The translations under genes were made by a program, and so were the position numbers. From NCBI GenBank assembly GCA_002335605.1, contig BEDY01000015.1, positions 141,917 to 205,916 on the forward strand: 64,000 nucleotides of DNA, written 5' to 3'. Of the stretch, positions 20,492-31,800 are shown one piece after another; the stretch's first letter is position 1, and every line of letters begins with the position of its first letter. A model generated the notes under the pieces. That model was not told the DNA's origin, did no database searches, and saw only the letters and a program-made list of their open reading frames with translations. The DNA comes from Prillingera fragicola. Lineage: Eukaryota; Basidiomycota; Tremellomycetes; Trichosporonales; Trichosporonaceae.

Positions 20492-23232
20492 TTATCGTTC
20501 TCCCTCGGCAATGCCTTCGAAATCGAAATCATCCCAGTTCCACCAATTCGCCAACTACGCGTCAGACCTGTGCATGCGACAGCACTTACATTATTGCCAG
20601 GGTTGGACTGCAAGATTGTCGGATCCCAGAACTGCTGCAACTTTTGCCAGTCAGCCCTCCTCCCTCCGTAACACGAAAACACTCACCAACATATCCGTAC
20701 TCGTGTCATCCACAGGCAAGCTGACCTGCGGCGACACGCTAGCCCCACTCCGTGCACTCCCGGGATTACTAATCGTGACCACCCCCTTGCCACGCTCGAC
20801 CAGCCGGGTCCTCCATCCAAGCAGCTCGGCGTCGTCCTCAATTTCCTCATAGTCGTCTCCCCTGTGATCCAGGCCGCCTGCGTGGGCGACTTTGGCAGCA
20901 GCCCGGCGCCGAAGCTTTACGAGCCACTGCCAGTTGACCCCGGCGTCACCCGCGGGGTCACCCTCCGCTACCCGCTTGTATGTGGCTATGGCCAGGTCGA
21001 GCTGGCTGAACGCCAGCGGTACGAGCGGGCAGGTGGGTGCTTTGAGCAAGGTGGAAGCGACGCAGACGGCTGCAGTGAAGAGGTGATACCAGAAGAACCA
21101 GTGGCGGGCGGCCAGGGTTGGGAAATGCGTTTGGAGAGAGGAGACTACTTGGATCGTGATCTGGCGTCAGCCATGCGTATTGTGTACACTCACGTTGCAG
21201 CGTTCCATTACCGCCAGGTAGGACCTGGCGTAGAGCCCCCGAGCGGGGTCAGCCGGGTTGGCATGCAGGGCTCGCAGGAAATATGGTCGTTGCAGAAAGA
21301 GGATTGTTTCCGAAATGTTGACAGCGAGAGCGTATTGCTGAAACGTCCGGTGTAGGTTCCTCCTGTTGACCTCTGGCGACGCTGCTATGGCGGCCGCGGC
21401 GTCCGGATAGATGGACGGCATGGCTTGAAGCGCTGCGCGACACCGCAGCGCGTGTGGAATGGAGCCTTCAAATGTTATAAGCCTGTCGTAGAGATCTGTC
21501 ACTGCTGTGTAAGATTTGGGCCGGACGTCCATTGCGTGCTCCAGGACACTGCCATCAGCTCACTCCACAGCGACTACTCACTCTCCAGACAAGCGGCACA
21601 GCTCGTACTTTAAGATCTTGAAGCTCTTGACCCCACTCGGCCCATCAAGATAGCTCTGGCCGGGGAAGAGTGTGTCTATATGCTCTGGCCTGAGCGTACA
21701 CGGCCGTGAAAAGCAATTGGCCTGAAAGACATCAATAGTGTGGCTTTCCCAGAACACATGGCGGCGTTCCTCTGCCACATCGGGAGGCAGACCGAAGCGT
21801 TCCCCGTCCCGGTGCAGACCCATAGCGACTACTAGCCGCATTGCCAGTCCCCAGAGAGGCCACGCTGCGTCGCCCTCCCTGCGGTCGGAACGGTAGTGGC
21901 CCATGAGAATGAGCGCTTGCACAGCTGGGAGGCGGGCCGTGACGAGAAAGCTCCCGCGGACGAGAGATCTTTCAGCTAGAGTCATGAACGCGTCGCCGCT
22001 CGCCGCTGCGTCTGCGGGTGGCAGATCGGGGGAGTGGAGAGTTCCCATGGCTAGGATGGCAAAGATGAGGCCCAAGTCCTGCGGGTCTGCGCGTGACGTT
22101 GGCGAGGTGAAGAGGGAGGCGTAGGTTCGGTCGAGAATTGGTTGAAAGGCCCTCCGGGGCGCGACATCATGGCTTTTGTGTCAGCAGTTGTAGAAGAGAA
22201 GATGAGGTTGCTCACTTCCAGGTGTAGTAACGATAATACGAGTCGACGAGGACCGAAGCTTCGTCCCCTGGCGGGAGGGCTGCGATGAGTTCGTCTAGTG
22301 AGGTGGTGGACCGGCCATGGCCAAACGGAAACTGCGACTCTTGCCCATGGGTTGGTAAAACTTGCGGACCCGGTGACGGAGATCGCGATGGCGTTCCGGA
22401 GAGTGTCTCTTGCTGTCCCGTCAGTGAGGCCGCCACAGAGAACTCACATCTTTGAGCCATTCTGTGCCAGCCGTGGGACCAAGCCACTTGCTTCGTCCAC
22501 TGCGAGTGATGACGAGTGTGCCGTGACTCTCATCGTCCAGAGGATTGTTCTCGACCACATGTTGCTGCATCGAGTTAGATGAAGGCAGGCCTACTGGTGT
22601 GTCGTAGTTGAAGTGAACACTGGATGGTCCTACTGGGCTGGCTGGGATGTAAGGCTCCTCATTTGTAGTGTCGTGATACTCGACAGCAGGTTGTGTTCCC
22701 CCTGCTGGTGGTGATACCAAACTGGATACCGAATTGTCAACTTGAGGAACACTCGGGCTCCGCCTGGTTCGTTTTCTCTGAGGCTCGTCTGACTGCCCTG
22801 TAGCATTTGGCCCGGGTGATGCCACCAGCCCAGACAGCGATTCGAGGCTGACAGCCCCACCAGCAGCCGCTTGCAAAAAGTTCTCCACGGTAGCGAGACG
22901 AGCACGTAGCTCTGACACTGTTTCCGACTCGTCACTGGCACAGTGAGTGATATCTCCAGTGGCGAGGGCTTACGGTTTCCGGACCTTTACGCCATTAGGA
23001 CACAGGTGGTCACACCCGCGGCGTGTGCAGTTGTTGCATGGGACTGCATGTCAGCAGTGCTATACGGTATTGCCGCCAACTGCGACCTCACAGACTCACC
23101 TTGCTTGTCACACTTTAGTTTCAACCGATGACACTCTGGTCCAAATCAGCTCCACACCAATAATATCACCGACTGCAACTTACCAGCACAACTGATCAAC
23201 TTGTTTGCACGTTTCTTCTCCCTCGTAGTCAT
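20492..23232 (-). CDS. Zn2Cys6 fungal transcription factor
   Basis: A binuclear zinc cluster regulator with a fungal-specific middle homology region. Ten exons: 23184-23232, 23100-23135, 22974-23043, 22448-22934, 22216-22412, 21582-22172, 21194-21548, 20687-21160, 20590-20640 and 20492-20554, about 790 residues. The zinc cluster is rebuilt only across the first three exons: Cys15, 18, 25, 31, 34 and 39, with the CNNCTRRGC spacing and CPNG ending common in basidiomycetes. A short coiled coil follows (SELRARLATVENFLQ). The middle region has YYRYYTWNHDVAPRRAF, AMGLHRDGERFGLPP and RRHVFWESHTIDVFQA. The end is WWNWDDFDFEGIAEGER, typical of this class. It sits among glycosidase and dehydrogenase genes and its promoter carries a 17-nt palindrome (23367-23383), so it is a candidate local and self regulator. 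Confidence 0.93.
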
Positions 23233-23587
23233 GATCTCCTGATGTCTTCCTCTCCTATCAGCGGGCATGGCTGTTTGTGTGTGCGTGTAATGGGTGAGTG
23301 AGAGAGTGGGAGAAACAGACGGCCGATGGAGTACAGTCCCCTATCAACGGAGTGGGTGAGTTTAAGAGTCCGATGATCGGACTTTTTACCGGAATAGCAT
23401 TTGGATTAGGATTAGCCATTCAGATGCACTTTGATTCCATTAGAGAATGTTCTAAGCTCAGAATAGTTTATCCAGAGTTCACCCATCCGAGTTGGAGGCG
23501 AGGTCTAACTGCTGGAAAGGGGACATCAAGAAAGAATTCGTACTTTCCTGCATGACCGACATTCTCATGTTACACCTCTAGCAACGA
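23233..23587. other. promoter of the transcription factor
   Basis: Contains the 17-nt palindrome at 23367-23383 and ATTAGGA at 23405-23411. The part next to 23588 also serves as the 3' flank of the downstream oxidoreductase gene. No coding capacity supported. Confidence 0.5.
23367..23383. promoter_or_regulatory. 17-nt palindrome, candidate autoregulatory site
   Basis: AGTCCGATGATCGGACT is a perfect inverted repeat with 8-bp arms around a central G. It contains CCG-N5-CGG and lies 135-151 nt before the ATG of the Zn2Cys6 gene. The same outer half-sites AGTCCGA/TCGGACT recur at 33069-33091. Confidence 0.5.
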
Positions 23588-24817
23588 CTACTGACCAGCC
23601 GTCCCCTCGAGATTCCTCAACAACGTCTTGCCCTCCTTCCTGACCCCATCAAACCACGTCTGCACAATCCGGCTCTCCTCCAAACTCATCCTCTCACTCT
23701 CTAGCTTGCCATCCCGGATACACCGCGCGACCTCGTCGGCCTCGTACGCCAAGCCGTGGCACACATCTGCGGGAATGGCGTGGTGGTACGTCTTGGCCTC
23801 GACCCCCTGCGATCCAGCATGCGGGACGACGTGGAACGTGTGCGGCTTTTGCGGGGGGAACTCGATGACGAGGTCGGCGTTCTCACACTGCATCACGGCA
23901 GTAGCCTGCGGGAGGCCGTGGCAGGTCATGTCCGTCATAAGACTCGCCTCGGCGCCGAGCTCTTCAAAGTCGAGCAGCCACCGCGAGCGCGCGTCCACCT
24001 GCGTCGGCTCGTAGATGCGCTGATACGTGTTGACGAGCTTTGGCGGGGTGCGCTGCGTGTTGAGCGGGTGCTGGTGCAGACACAGCATGGCCCACACACT
24101 CGGGTAGGGGGCCATGTCGAGCAGGGATCCGCCGCCGAGGGCCGGGTCGAGGAAGCGGTCAGACAGAGGCCGGTTGGCTACCTTGAAATCAATAGAAAAG
24201 TCGGCCTGGAACCGCTTCGGCTGGCCGAGGACGCCAGAGGCGATCACGTCCTGCACAGCGTACGAGATGGGGTGGAAGCGCGTCCACACTGCCTCCATGA
24301 GAAAGAGCTTCTTCTCCTTGGCAATAGCCACGAGCTCGTCCAGCTCGGACACGTCGAGGACGAATGCCTTTTCGCACAAGACATGTTTGCCAGCCAGCAA
24401 CGCCGCTTTGGCGTCCTTGTGGTGGTGCGTCACGGGCGTGCCAATGTAGATAATGTCCACGTCCTGCTGTCAGCAGCAGTCCACACGCATCACTCACGGG
24501 ATGGTCGTACACCTCCTGGTAGCTCCCAGCAGCGACGGTAGCATCAAGCATGCCGCGCTGCACGCCCCACTTCCAAATGTCCCCATCTTTAGCACCCTTA
24601 AGGCCGTCGATAAACTTTTGCGCACTCGCGACAGACCGCGAGCCGACGGCAGACACGACGTGCTGCACGTCCGACACGGAGCGCTTGGACGGGTCGACGA
24701 GCAGGTCCTGGCTGGTCAGCTGCGATACGCTGGCGGACCCACCTTTGTAAAGTCGGTCGCGATCTGGCCGGTGGAGATGATTCCCCAGCGGAGCTGGAAG
24801 GGGGTGCTGACGGTCAT
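23588..24817 (-). CDS. Gfo/Idh/MocA oxidoreductase, D-xylose 1-dehydrogenase / dihydrodiol dehydrogenase type
   Basis: NAD(P)-dependent dehydrogenase of the family that includes fungal NADP-dependent D-xylose dehydrogenase and mammalian dimeric dihydrodiol dehydrogenase. Exons 24743-24817, 24498-24707 and 23588-24463 make 386 residues, the family length. The Rossmann motif is RWGIISTGQIATDFTK near residue 9. DIIYIGTPVTHHHKDAKAAL and LCEKAFVLDVSELDELV form the cofactor/substrate region, where EKA replaces the usual EKP. FLMEAVWTRFHPI and GGGSLLDMAPYPSVWAMLCL are typical for the xylose/dihydrodiol group. No signal peptide. The context of xylan-degrading enzymes favours oxidation of xylose to xylonolactone, but this is inference. 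Introns are 35 and 34 nt. Confidence 0.88.
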
Positions 24818-24867
24818 TGTGTTTTGCTGCAGATGTGAGTGAGTACGTTGGTTGCGTTGAGGTGGGA

Positions 24868-24874
24868 CTTTATA
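24868..24874 (-). promoter_or_regulatory. TATA box
   Basis: TATAAAG on the minus strand, 51-57 nt before the ATG at 24817. Confidence 0.5.
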
Positions 24875-24947
24875 GATGCTTGGGGACCACCGTGTCCGTG
24901 GACGGAGGGTGGCTCGGAGTGATGATGTGCTGGCCCGAACTGCCGGT

Positions 24948-24957
24948 CCGATCTCGG
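24948..24957. promoter_or_regulatory. CCG-N4-CGG candidate binding site
   Basis: CCGATCTCGG, 131-140 nt before the oxidoreductase ATG. It is the exact reverse complement of CCGAGATCGG at 33079-33088 upstream of the second Gfo/Idh/MocA gene. Confidence 0.4.
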
Positions 24958-25232
24958 TGTATGGGGTAATTCTCCACTGTGGACAGCGGGCTTGCTTTCT
25001 GCTCTGACGCAGGTGTACAGCGGCTTGCATGGCAGACTGGGTCTTTCTCGCCCGTACTTGGACTCTCGAAGCTCCACACGCGGACATGTTAGTCGTGGCC
25101 ATCCTCCATGCTCGGTACTGATAACAAGTCTGTACTGATAAGCCGACTTCTTCAGCACACAAGCACTCCTCGCAGCCCTCTTGATACCTCTGCTGCATTT
25201 AGGCTACAACCGCCACCTAGCTTTGCTAGCTT

Positions 25233-26842
25233 TTACTTTTTGATAAGATACTCAAACATCCTCTTCAACGCCCCCGAACTGTCCTTTGCCCGGCGCGTAA
25301 ACTCGGGACTACTGCGGTCGACAACAGTGAGCCCAAAGCGGGGCACATAGCCCATGATCCACTCGAGGTTGTCCAGCAGCGACCACGCCATGTATCCCCC
25401 GACAGCGATACCGTCGTCCCGCATAGCGAGCACCATTTCACGTACGTACCCCGCGTAAAACGCCTGGCGCTGCGTGTCGTTGATCTGCTCCTCGACGGTC
25501 ATCTCCGACTCGCCGTCGACCGCGAACCCGTTCTCGGTAATGTAAATCTTCTGCCCAGCTGGGCCGGTGTAGCGCTCGGCGATGTATTGCAGCAGCATGC
25601 GGAATCCCCACGCGCAGTCGTACGGGTGCCCGTTCTGGCCCTTGTTGCCGATAGGCTTGCCGTCCTTGGTCGTCGTGGACTCGATGAGGCCAAAGATGCT
25701 GTCCCGCGCGTTGGCTGTGGCAGGGTCTTGGCGCTTGCCCGTCGCGTAGCTCGTCGAGTAGTGGTTGAGGCCAAAGCTGGGTCTGTCAGTCTGGGTACCG
25801 CTGCAGAGCACGTACTAGTCGTTGGAACCCTTGACCACGGCCCACTCCTCGTCGGTGAAAGTGAGCTTGTCGGCGCCAAAGCGGTCGATGCAGCTCTGGG
25901 GGAACTTGCCGAGGTCTGGCGTGTTAGCTCGCCCATACAGCAGCCAGGAAGACTCACAGATAGGGTCGGCGTACATGCCCAGCCTCTGGTCCATGCCGAT
26001 CTGCGTCGCGGCCTTGGCCTCGGCCGAGTCGTCAAGGGGGACAAGCATGTCCATGTTCTGCAGCGTCAGCTTGCAAGAAATACTGCCCAGCATGGCCGAC
26101 TCACGAGGGTGATGGCAATCTGGCCCTTTTGCTGATCCTGGAACTCGCGGCGGTACAGATCAACCGTGCGGCCATGGCAAAGCAGGAGGTGACGCGAGTA
26201 AGCCGCATGCACGTCGTCCGTCCACGTCTCCTTCTTCATGGCCAGGCCGTTGAGCAGGGTGTAGATGAGGGGCTCGTTGATGGTGATCCAGTACTTTACG
26301 CGGTCGCCGAACCGCTCAAACAGCAGCTTGGCGTACGACACAAAGTCGTCAACAATCTTGGGCGACTCGAACCCGCCGTACTGCTTGTCCAGCTCGTCGG
26401 GCAGGTCCCAGTGGAACAGCGTGAGGACGGGCTCGATGCCCTCGTCGATTAGCGCGTCGATCAGGTTCGAGTAGTACGCAATCCCGGCTTCGTTGACGGG
26501 GTCGTTGGCGCCACCTGGCCGTCAGTATCGCAGCGCGAGGGGGGGCTTACCGATGGGCTTGACTCGCGGCCAGGACACGGAGAACCGGTACGCATTGCAC
26601 CCCAGCGCCTTGAGGAGCTTGATGTCCTCTTTCCAGAGCGTGTAGCTGCCGCACGCGTCGTTGCCGTTCTCCTTGTCGGCAAGGTAGACGTCCCAGTTGC
26701 TCAGACCCTTGCCGTCGGCGTCATGGCCGCCCTCAATCTGGTAGCTCGCCGTCGAGGCTGCGTAGATAAAGTCTGACGGGAGCGCGCCCTTGAGACTGGC
26801 GTCGGCGGTGATGAGCTGTTCTGGGGCGGTGGATGTGGTCAT
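25233..26842 (-). CDS. GH1 beta-glucosidase, intracellular
   Basis: GH1 enzymes hydrolyse beta-glucosides such as cellobiose, and some also beta-galactosides or beta-xylosides, with retention. Exons 26551-26842, 26105-26514, 25958-26057, 25816-25915 and 25233-25776 give 481 residues, the normal GH1 length. Landmarks are DFIYAASTASYQIEGGHDAD near residue 25, NAYRFSVSWPR, TLFHWDLP, the acid/base in WITINEPL (Glu about 178), FGLNHYST rebuilt by splicing, the nucleophile in YITENGF (Glu about 382) and GYMAWSLLDNLEWIMGY. There is no signal peptide, so it should act on imported sugars. Introns are 36-47 nt. Divergent from the GH43 gene across 1.2 kb. Confidence 0.94.
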
Positions 26843-26889
26843 CGTGGATGAGTGGGTGAGGGTCAGAGGCGGGGAGGGGGAAGAGGCGA

Positions 26890-26896
26890 CTATATA
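26890..26896 (-). promoter_or_regulatory. TATA box of the GH1 gene
   Basis: TATATAG on the minus strand, 48-54 nt before the ATG at 26842. Confidence 0.55.
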
Positions 26897-28002
26897 GATG
26901 TGGGCAGGTTAAGGGCCCCGGGGATGAGAGCGCATCGACTGTGCGGAACATCAATGGGATGAGCCGGTCGGTGTCTTTGACCGCACTTTTCCCCTCCAAG
27001 CCCATGCTGCCTTGGGTGTCGCTCTTTACCTCATGTGGCCGCAATTGCGTAGGCTGTCAAGCAGCCCATGCATCAGAGCACAGGAGCGCATGAGCAGCTC
27101 CATTAGGGCCTCGGTCACTGCCTACTTGAAGGCCGAAGCACAGTAGGAGCAACCTCGGCAAATCCCTTCCCGGTGGCTTTTCCGAAGATACTCCAGTCAG
27201 GCTGCAAGAATGTGCGTGCTCTCGTCTGCGTTTGCCACGGTGTTACCTTTGCGCATTCAGGCCAGACTGGAGGCGTTTGCAGCATTCACGAGTGCCTGAT
27301 TGCTGTACTGCCGACTGAAGTTCCCGTGGAACAGCCGCCTTATCTCATAGCAGTGACGAGGGTTTCCACCCGCCTGGGACACTGTGAATATATGGATGTT
27401 TAGGAATGAATCATCAAGCTCACAACCCGTATGGACATTTGTGTTGATGGCCTCTGCCCACACATGGCCAGCTGGACTGTGTGGTAAGTGGTATGAGCAT
27501 CACAAACTGGAGAACGAGGATCACAGCTTGGTCTAAATCAAAGCCGAAGCAACAGCCACTTGTCCGCTGCTGAAATGAGCGACAGTCGTGCGCTGGGTTC
27601 GATGGTGAGGACTGTAACATGCCCAGACTCTGAGAGGCAGACGCAGAGTGTAGGATGCAATCGTCGCGAGGGGGGCTCACCATCATGTATGAGGAGCGGT
27701 GCTGAGTACAATGAGTTCAATGTCCTGGTAGTTCTGGGTCACGATGTTCCCCGGATAATCTAGGAAAAACTATGATTAACCAACATGACCACCTCTCTCC
27801 TTCATCTCGTCTCTCACAGTCCCATGCTTTATGTAGCACTTGTCATCTCTTGAGCTCATGCTTTACAGTACACGTGCTGACCACGCTTCACAACTGCAGA
27901 AGACGCCAAGACGCGTCGGCAGATAGCCAGCGATGGATACTCGGCGCATTCTCGCTGCATATCCACCGAACCGGGGCAAATGAACCACCCTGTGTCAACA
28001 GT

Positions 28003-28008
28003 TATATA
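28003..28008 (+). promoter_or_regulatory. TATA box of the GH43 gene
   Basis: TATATA within GTTATATAAC, 62-67 nt before the ATG at 28070. Confidence 0.55.
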
Positions 28009-28069
28009 ACCATACATCGACTTCCAACACCCCCACACTCGTTTCCCCACTCACAACACTCACAACACC

Positions 28070-29176
28070 ATGCCGGAGCCCCTCGTCACCCACATCTACA
28101 CCGCCGACCCGTCCGCGCACGTCTTTGACGACCGGTTCTACGTCTATCCCTCACACGACCGCGAGACGGACATTCAGTTCAACGATAATGGTGCGTCCGA
28201 AGCCATGTCATGCGTGCCCCCAGCGGCACGCCTGCCTCCTCCCCTTCTGTATCCGCGGCTAACCTCCCAGGCGACCAGTACGACATGGCCGACTTTCACG
28301 TCCTCTCCCTCGCCGCCCCCGGCGAGCCGGTGACGGACCACGGCGTCGCGCTGCGCGTCGAGGACGTGCCCTGGGCGAGCAAGCAGATGTGGGCCCCGGA
28401 CTGCAACAAGGGCCCCGACGGGAGGTACTACTTTTACTTTCCCGCCAGGGACCACGAGGGTGCGTCCTCCTCTGCACTGCAAGCAGCGCTGCAAGCTAAC
28501 ACGAGCAGGCATCTTCCGTATCGGCGTCGCGATCTCGGACAAGCCAGAGGGACCGTTCACCGCCCAGCCCCAGCCGATCAAGGGGTCCTTCTCCATCGAC
28601 CCGGCGACGTTTGTGGACGACGACGGCGCGGCGTACATGTACTTTGGCGGGCTGTGGGGTGGCCAGCTGCAGTGCTACAACACGACGGGGACCGAGTACG
28701 ACGCGTCCCAGATTGGCCCGCACGAGCCGAGCGGCCCCGGTGCCAAGGCCCTCGGCGCGCGTGTGGCGCGGTTGACAAAGGACATGCTCGAGTTTGACGA
28801 GGAGGTGCGCGAGCTCCTCATCCTCGACGCGGACGGGTCGCCCGTCGCTGCCGACGACCATGAGAAGCGGTTCTTTGAGGCCGCGTGGATGCACAAGCAT
28901 AACGGGACTTACTACTTTTCCTACTCGACTGGCGACACGCATTTGCTCGCTTACGCTACGGGTCCCACGCCTTATGGACCGTTTACGTACGGCGGCACGA
29001 TCCTCGAGCCGGTGATTGGGTGGACGACGCATCACTCTATTGTCGAGCACGAGGGCCGCACTTGGTTGTTCTACCACGACTGCGAGCTCAGCAAGGGTGT
29101 CAACCACTTGAGGAGCGCAAAGGTCCGTGAAATCTTTTACGACGACCAGGGCAAGATTATTCCCCAGAAGCCGTAG
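28070..29176 (+). CDS. GH43 beta-xylosidase / alpha-L-arabinofuranosidase, intracellular
   Basis: GH43 enzymes act on xylo-oligosaccharides and arabinosyl side chains with inversion. Exons 28070-28190, 28271-28459 and 28509-29176 give 325 residues, a compact single-domain member. The catalytic base lies in YTADPSAHVFDDRFYVYPSH near residue 13, the pKa-modulating Asp in SIDPATFVDDDG and the general acid Glu in RFFEAAWMHKHNGTYYFSYS. WTTHHSIVEHEGRTWLFYHD is the late conserved block. No signal peptide. Substrate (xylose or arabinose) cannot be decided from sequence. The gene ends 29 bp from the stop of the opposing GH36-like gene, so the two mRNAs must overlap at their 3' ends. Confidence 0.92.
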
Positions 29177-29205
29177 GGTTGTAGTACAGTATATGCATGT
29201 AGTGG

Positions 29206-31630
29206 CTAGTGGATGTGCACAGCGACGTCCCAGGTGTTCTTTTTCGTGGTCGGTATTGATGCTTCGGCACCAACGTCCATCTCCAGCAGCCATGCACCCC
29301 GGCCCTTGTCCGCTGACAGAGGCTGGACGCGAACATGTAGCTCTGCCCCGTCCGCCCTTGCCGTGACTTTAGGTTGCTGGGGAGCTACGTAGAGCACGCC
29401 CAGGACACCGGCATGTGTAACGGCGACGCTTACTTGTGCTCACTGTCAACACAGGCCCTACGGGAGACAAACTCACAATCATCGACTTTTACATTCTTGA
29501 CCCCAAACACCCCCGCAAGCTTATCCACCAGCCCGAGCACGCCGACAAGCCCTCTCGGGTGCGTGTGAGCGCTGACGACCCAGAAACTCCTGCACCCCCC
29601 TTGCGGGAGAGTGAACCGGCCGAGCTCTCCCTCATCCCCCTTCTCCAGGACAGCCTCCACACCAACGTGGTGACCCTCGTTCAAGGCGTCGACGCTAGCG
29701 ACAATCCACGCCGCGTCCCACATCGCAGGACCCAGCACGTCCTCCACGTCTGTGGTCGTGAGCACATCCTCGACGTCCCCGGTCGGCTCCTCCACTTCCT
29801 CCAGGTCGTCCTCCGCATCAACCAGAATCCAAGGGGACCACGGCGCGCCATCGCTGTCCGTCACCTTTTCGCCAGTTGTGGTCACATTCCACACGCCCAG
29901 GACACCGCGCGTGTCGTGCTCAGTGGTCTGACTCGTACCAGCCCAGAGAGCCGGGCCTGTAGTGACATTGTCAAAGAGGCGGCGTGATAGCGGCTGCACG
30001 GCTGTGGGCGCGCGGAGGGGCCGAAAGGTGCCTGCCTTGGTCTTGGCGATGAGGGTGTGCAGAAGGGCAAGGTCGTGGGTACCGGGTTTGTCAGACAGGA
30101 CGACTGGGCCCGGCGTGAGTGCGCGCAGCAGCGCATGCGCATGCGGGTGCTTGTCCTGGGGTGCGGTTGCAAACATGTCGGCATCTGGCACAACACACAG
30201 ACCTGACGACAACATCGAAGAGAGCAGAACGGTCATGATCTGATAAGCATGCCCGTCTGCGCCGCCCATGTTGAAGTCGTCAGACACACGCCACACGTAT
30301 CGCTGGCCCTGCGTTGCAAATCCGAGCCCCGTGAGGCCGCCAAAAGTCGCCTCCTCGTGCGCCATGCAGTGGATCACTCTCCCAGGTCCAAAGGTCTCGT
30401 CTGCAGCAAGCGTCATTGCTGCCCAGTTAATGTCGGCTACCTTTTTGCCCTCATGGGGTGCAAGGGAGAAGAGTGCAGCTTGGTGGTCGACCTTGACAAA
30501 GGTTACGCCCTGAGCGTGGAGAGACTTGAAGTAATCGAGCCAGAAACGTCGAGCGTCCTCTGGGGGCGGGACAGTGTAGTTTGGCATATCGGGCCAGGCG
30601 ATGCCGGGCCAGTCGTCGTTGTTCCGCGGGTAGGCAACGCAGTTGTATTTCTTGACCAGCGGCGACTCGGGGTGGATACCTTCCCAGTAGCCTCCTGTCA
30701 ATCTTCTGTCAGCGACTGTCGGAGCGAGTACTCACGCAACCCAGACGCCGACCTCGCACTTGCCGACACCCTGGACGTCCTCCAGCCTCGCCTTGATCAT
30801 CTCGACTGCCCCCGCCAGACCCTCCGGCCCCATGGCCTCGGCCGCGCCAAAGCTCCACAGCCCGCGTCGATCGTCCCCAGCAAGTGGAAAGTCGCGGTAG
30901 TCCTGCCATCCGTCATCGATGATAAACGTCTGCACTGGAATCGCATGCTCGACGAGGTCGTCAACAAGCGAGCCCAGATTGGCCTGCGTGGGGTGCGTTC
31001 CTGCATGTCAGGATCGAGCTGCAAAAGCCCAAGCCATACCTTCCCCCAACGCTGTCCAAGTACACGTCCCGAGCCCATCAAACGGGCTGTTGCGCGGCGA
31101 GCTGAACTCTGGCACTTCGCTCCCGGCCCCGATCCACTTCTTCCCCTTGGCCACACACTCTGGAATCAGTCGACCAGCCGCCTCTAGGTCCTCGGCTGGA
31201 CACCGCGCAACACTCAGCATAGCATTGACGATCTCGGTGGACCCCCGGCGGAGATGGACCTTGAGTTTCCCCTGCGCGTCACGCTGGAGGTTACACAGCC
31301 CCCCGCCGGACACGGGGTAGATTGCCATAATCTCGCTACCAGTGTGTAGTAGAAGCAGATGAATCGAATACGCTTCTAGGTCGAGCATGCTGGGCAGCCA
31401 GCGGGGCTGGATCCACCACGGTCTGGCGGGTTAGCAGCCGATGGGGGTGGAACTTGCTTTGAGCGATACCATGCCCAGCCTTTGCTGTCTGGTGGGATGT
31501 CAAAGGGAAAGGGGAATGACGAGTCGAATGTGTTTGCTGTGAGAGTGTACTTGTGGGCTTGTACAGCGATTGGCATGATGGACGGTGAAGAGTGTTGTTG
31601 CAAGTATGCGATGACATGGGGTCTGGGCAT
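29206..31630 (-). CDS. GH36 family raffinose synthase / alpha-galactosidase-like protein (SIP1 type)
   Basis: The family hydrolyses or transfers alpha-galactosyl groups of raffinose-type oligosaccharides. Exons: 31454-31630, 31040-31406, 30736-31000, 29477-30702 and 29206-29432, about 753 residues. Landmarks are PVQTFIIDDGWQDY, GVWVALTGGYWEGI (rebuilt across a 33-nt intron), VTFVKVDHQAAL with the likely nucleophile Asp, YVWRVSDDFNMG with the likely acid/base Asp, and SGLCVVPDADMFAT. Two points are uncertain. The N-terminus could start at 31576 instead of 31630. The last splice (donor at 29476) has two possible acceptors, and reading through gives a stop at 29430. No signal peptide. Same strand as the next oxidoreductase gene, 170 bp downstream of it. 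Confidence 0.88.
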
Positions 31631-31800
31631 GAGACAAGCGGTAGACAACCTGGTTGCCGGGTTCTCGGCATTCTACATCGCCAGCCACATCTCGAACTGT
31701 TGCTCACTGCTCAGCTAATCTGCAAGCGCCCGTGGCTCGTGTAGCTGGCATGCTGCAGCGAACACATACAGGATGACTCCCCAAGATCAATGCATGCAAT

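Larger units (their letters stand above)
24818..25232. other. promoter of the oxidoreductase and 3' flank of the GH1 gene
   Basis: Both flanking genes are on the minus strand. The region holds a TATAAAG word (24868-24874) and a CCG-N4-CGG repeat (24948-24957). Otherwise nothing supported. Confidence 0.45.
26843..28069. other. divergent promoter region of the GH1 and GH43 genes
   Basis: This 1.2-kb region has TATA boxes near both ends but no supported gene. It contains CCGAACCGG (CCG-N3-CGG) at about 27967-27975 and CCGGTCGG near 26961, close to but not identical with the sites before the dehydrogenase genes. Confidence 0.5.

Noticed and set aside
28496..29293. 265-residue antisense frame over the GH43 gene
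   Set aside because: GC-rich mirror ORF of a well supported GH43 coding sequence.
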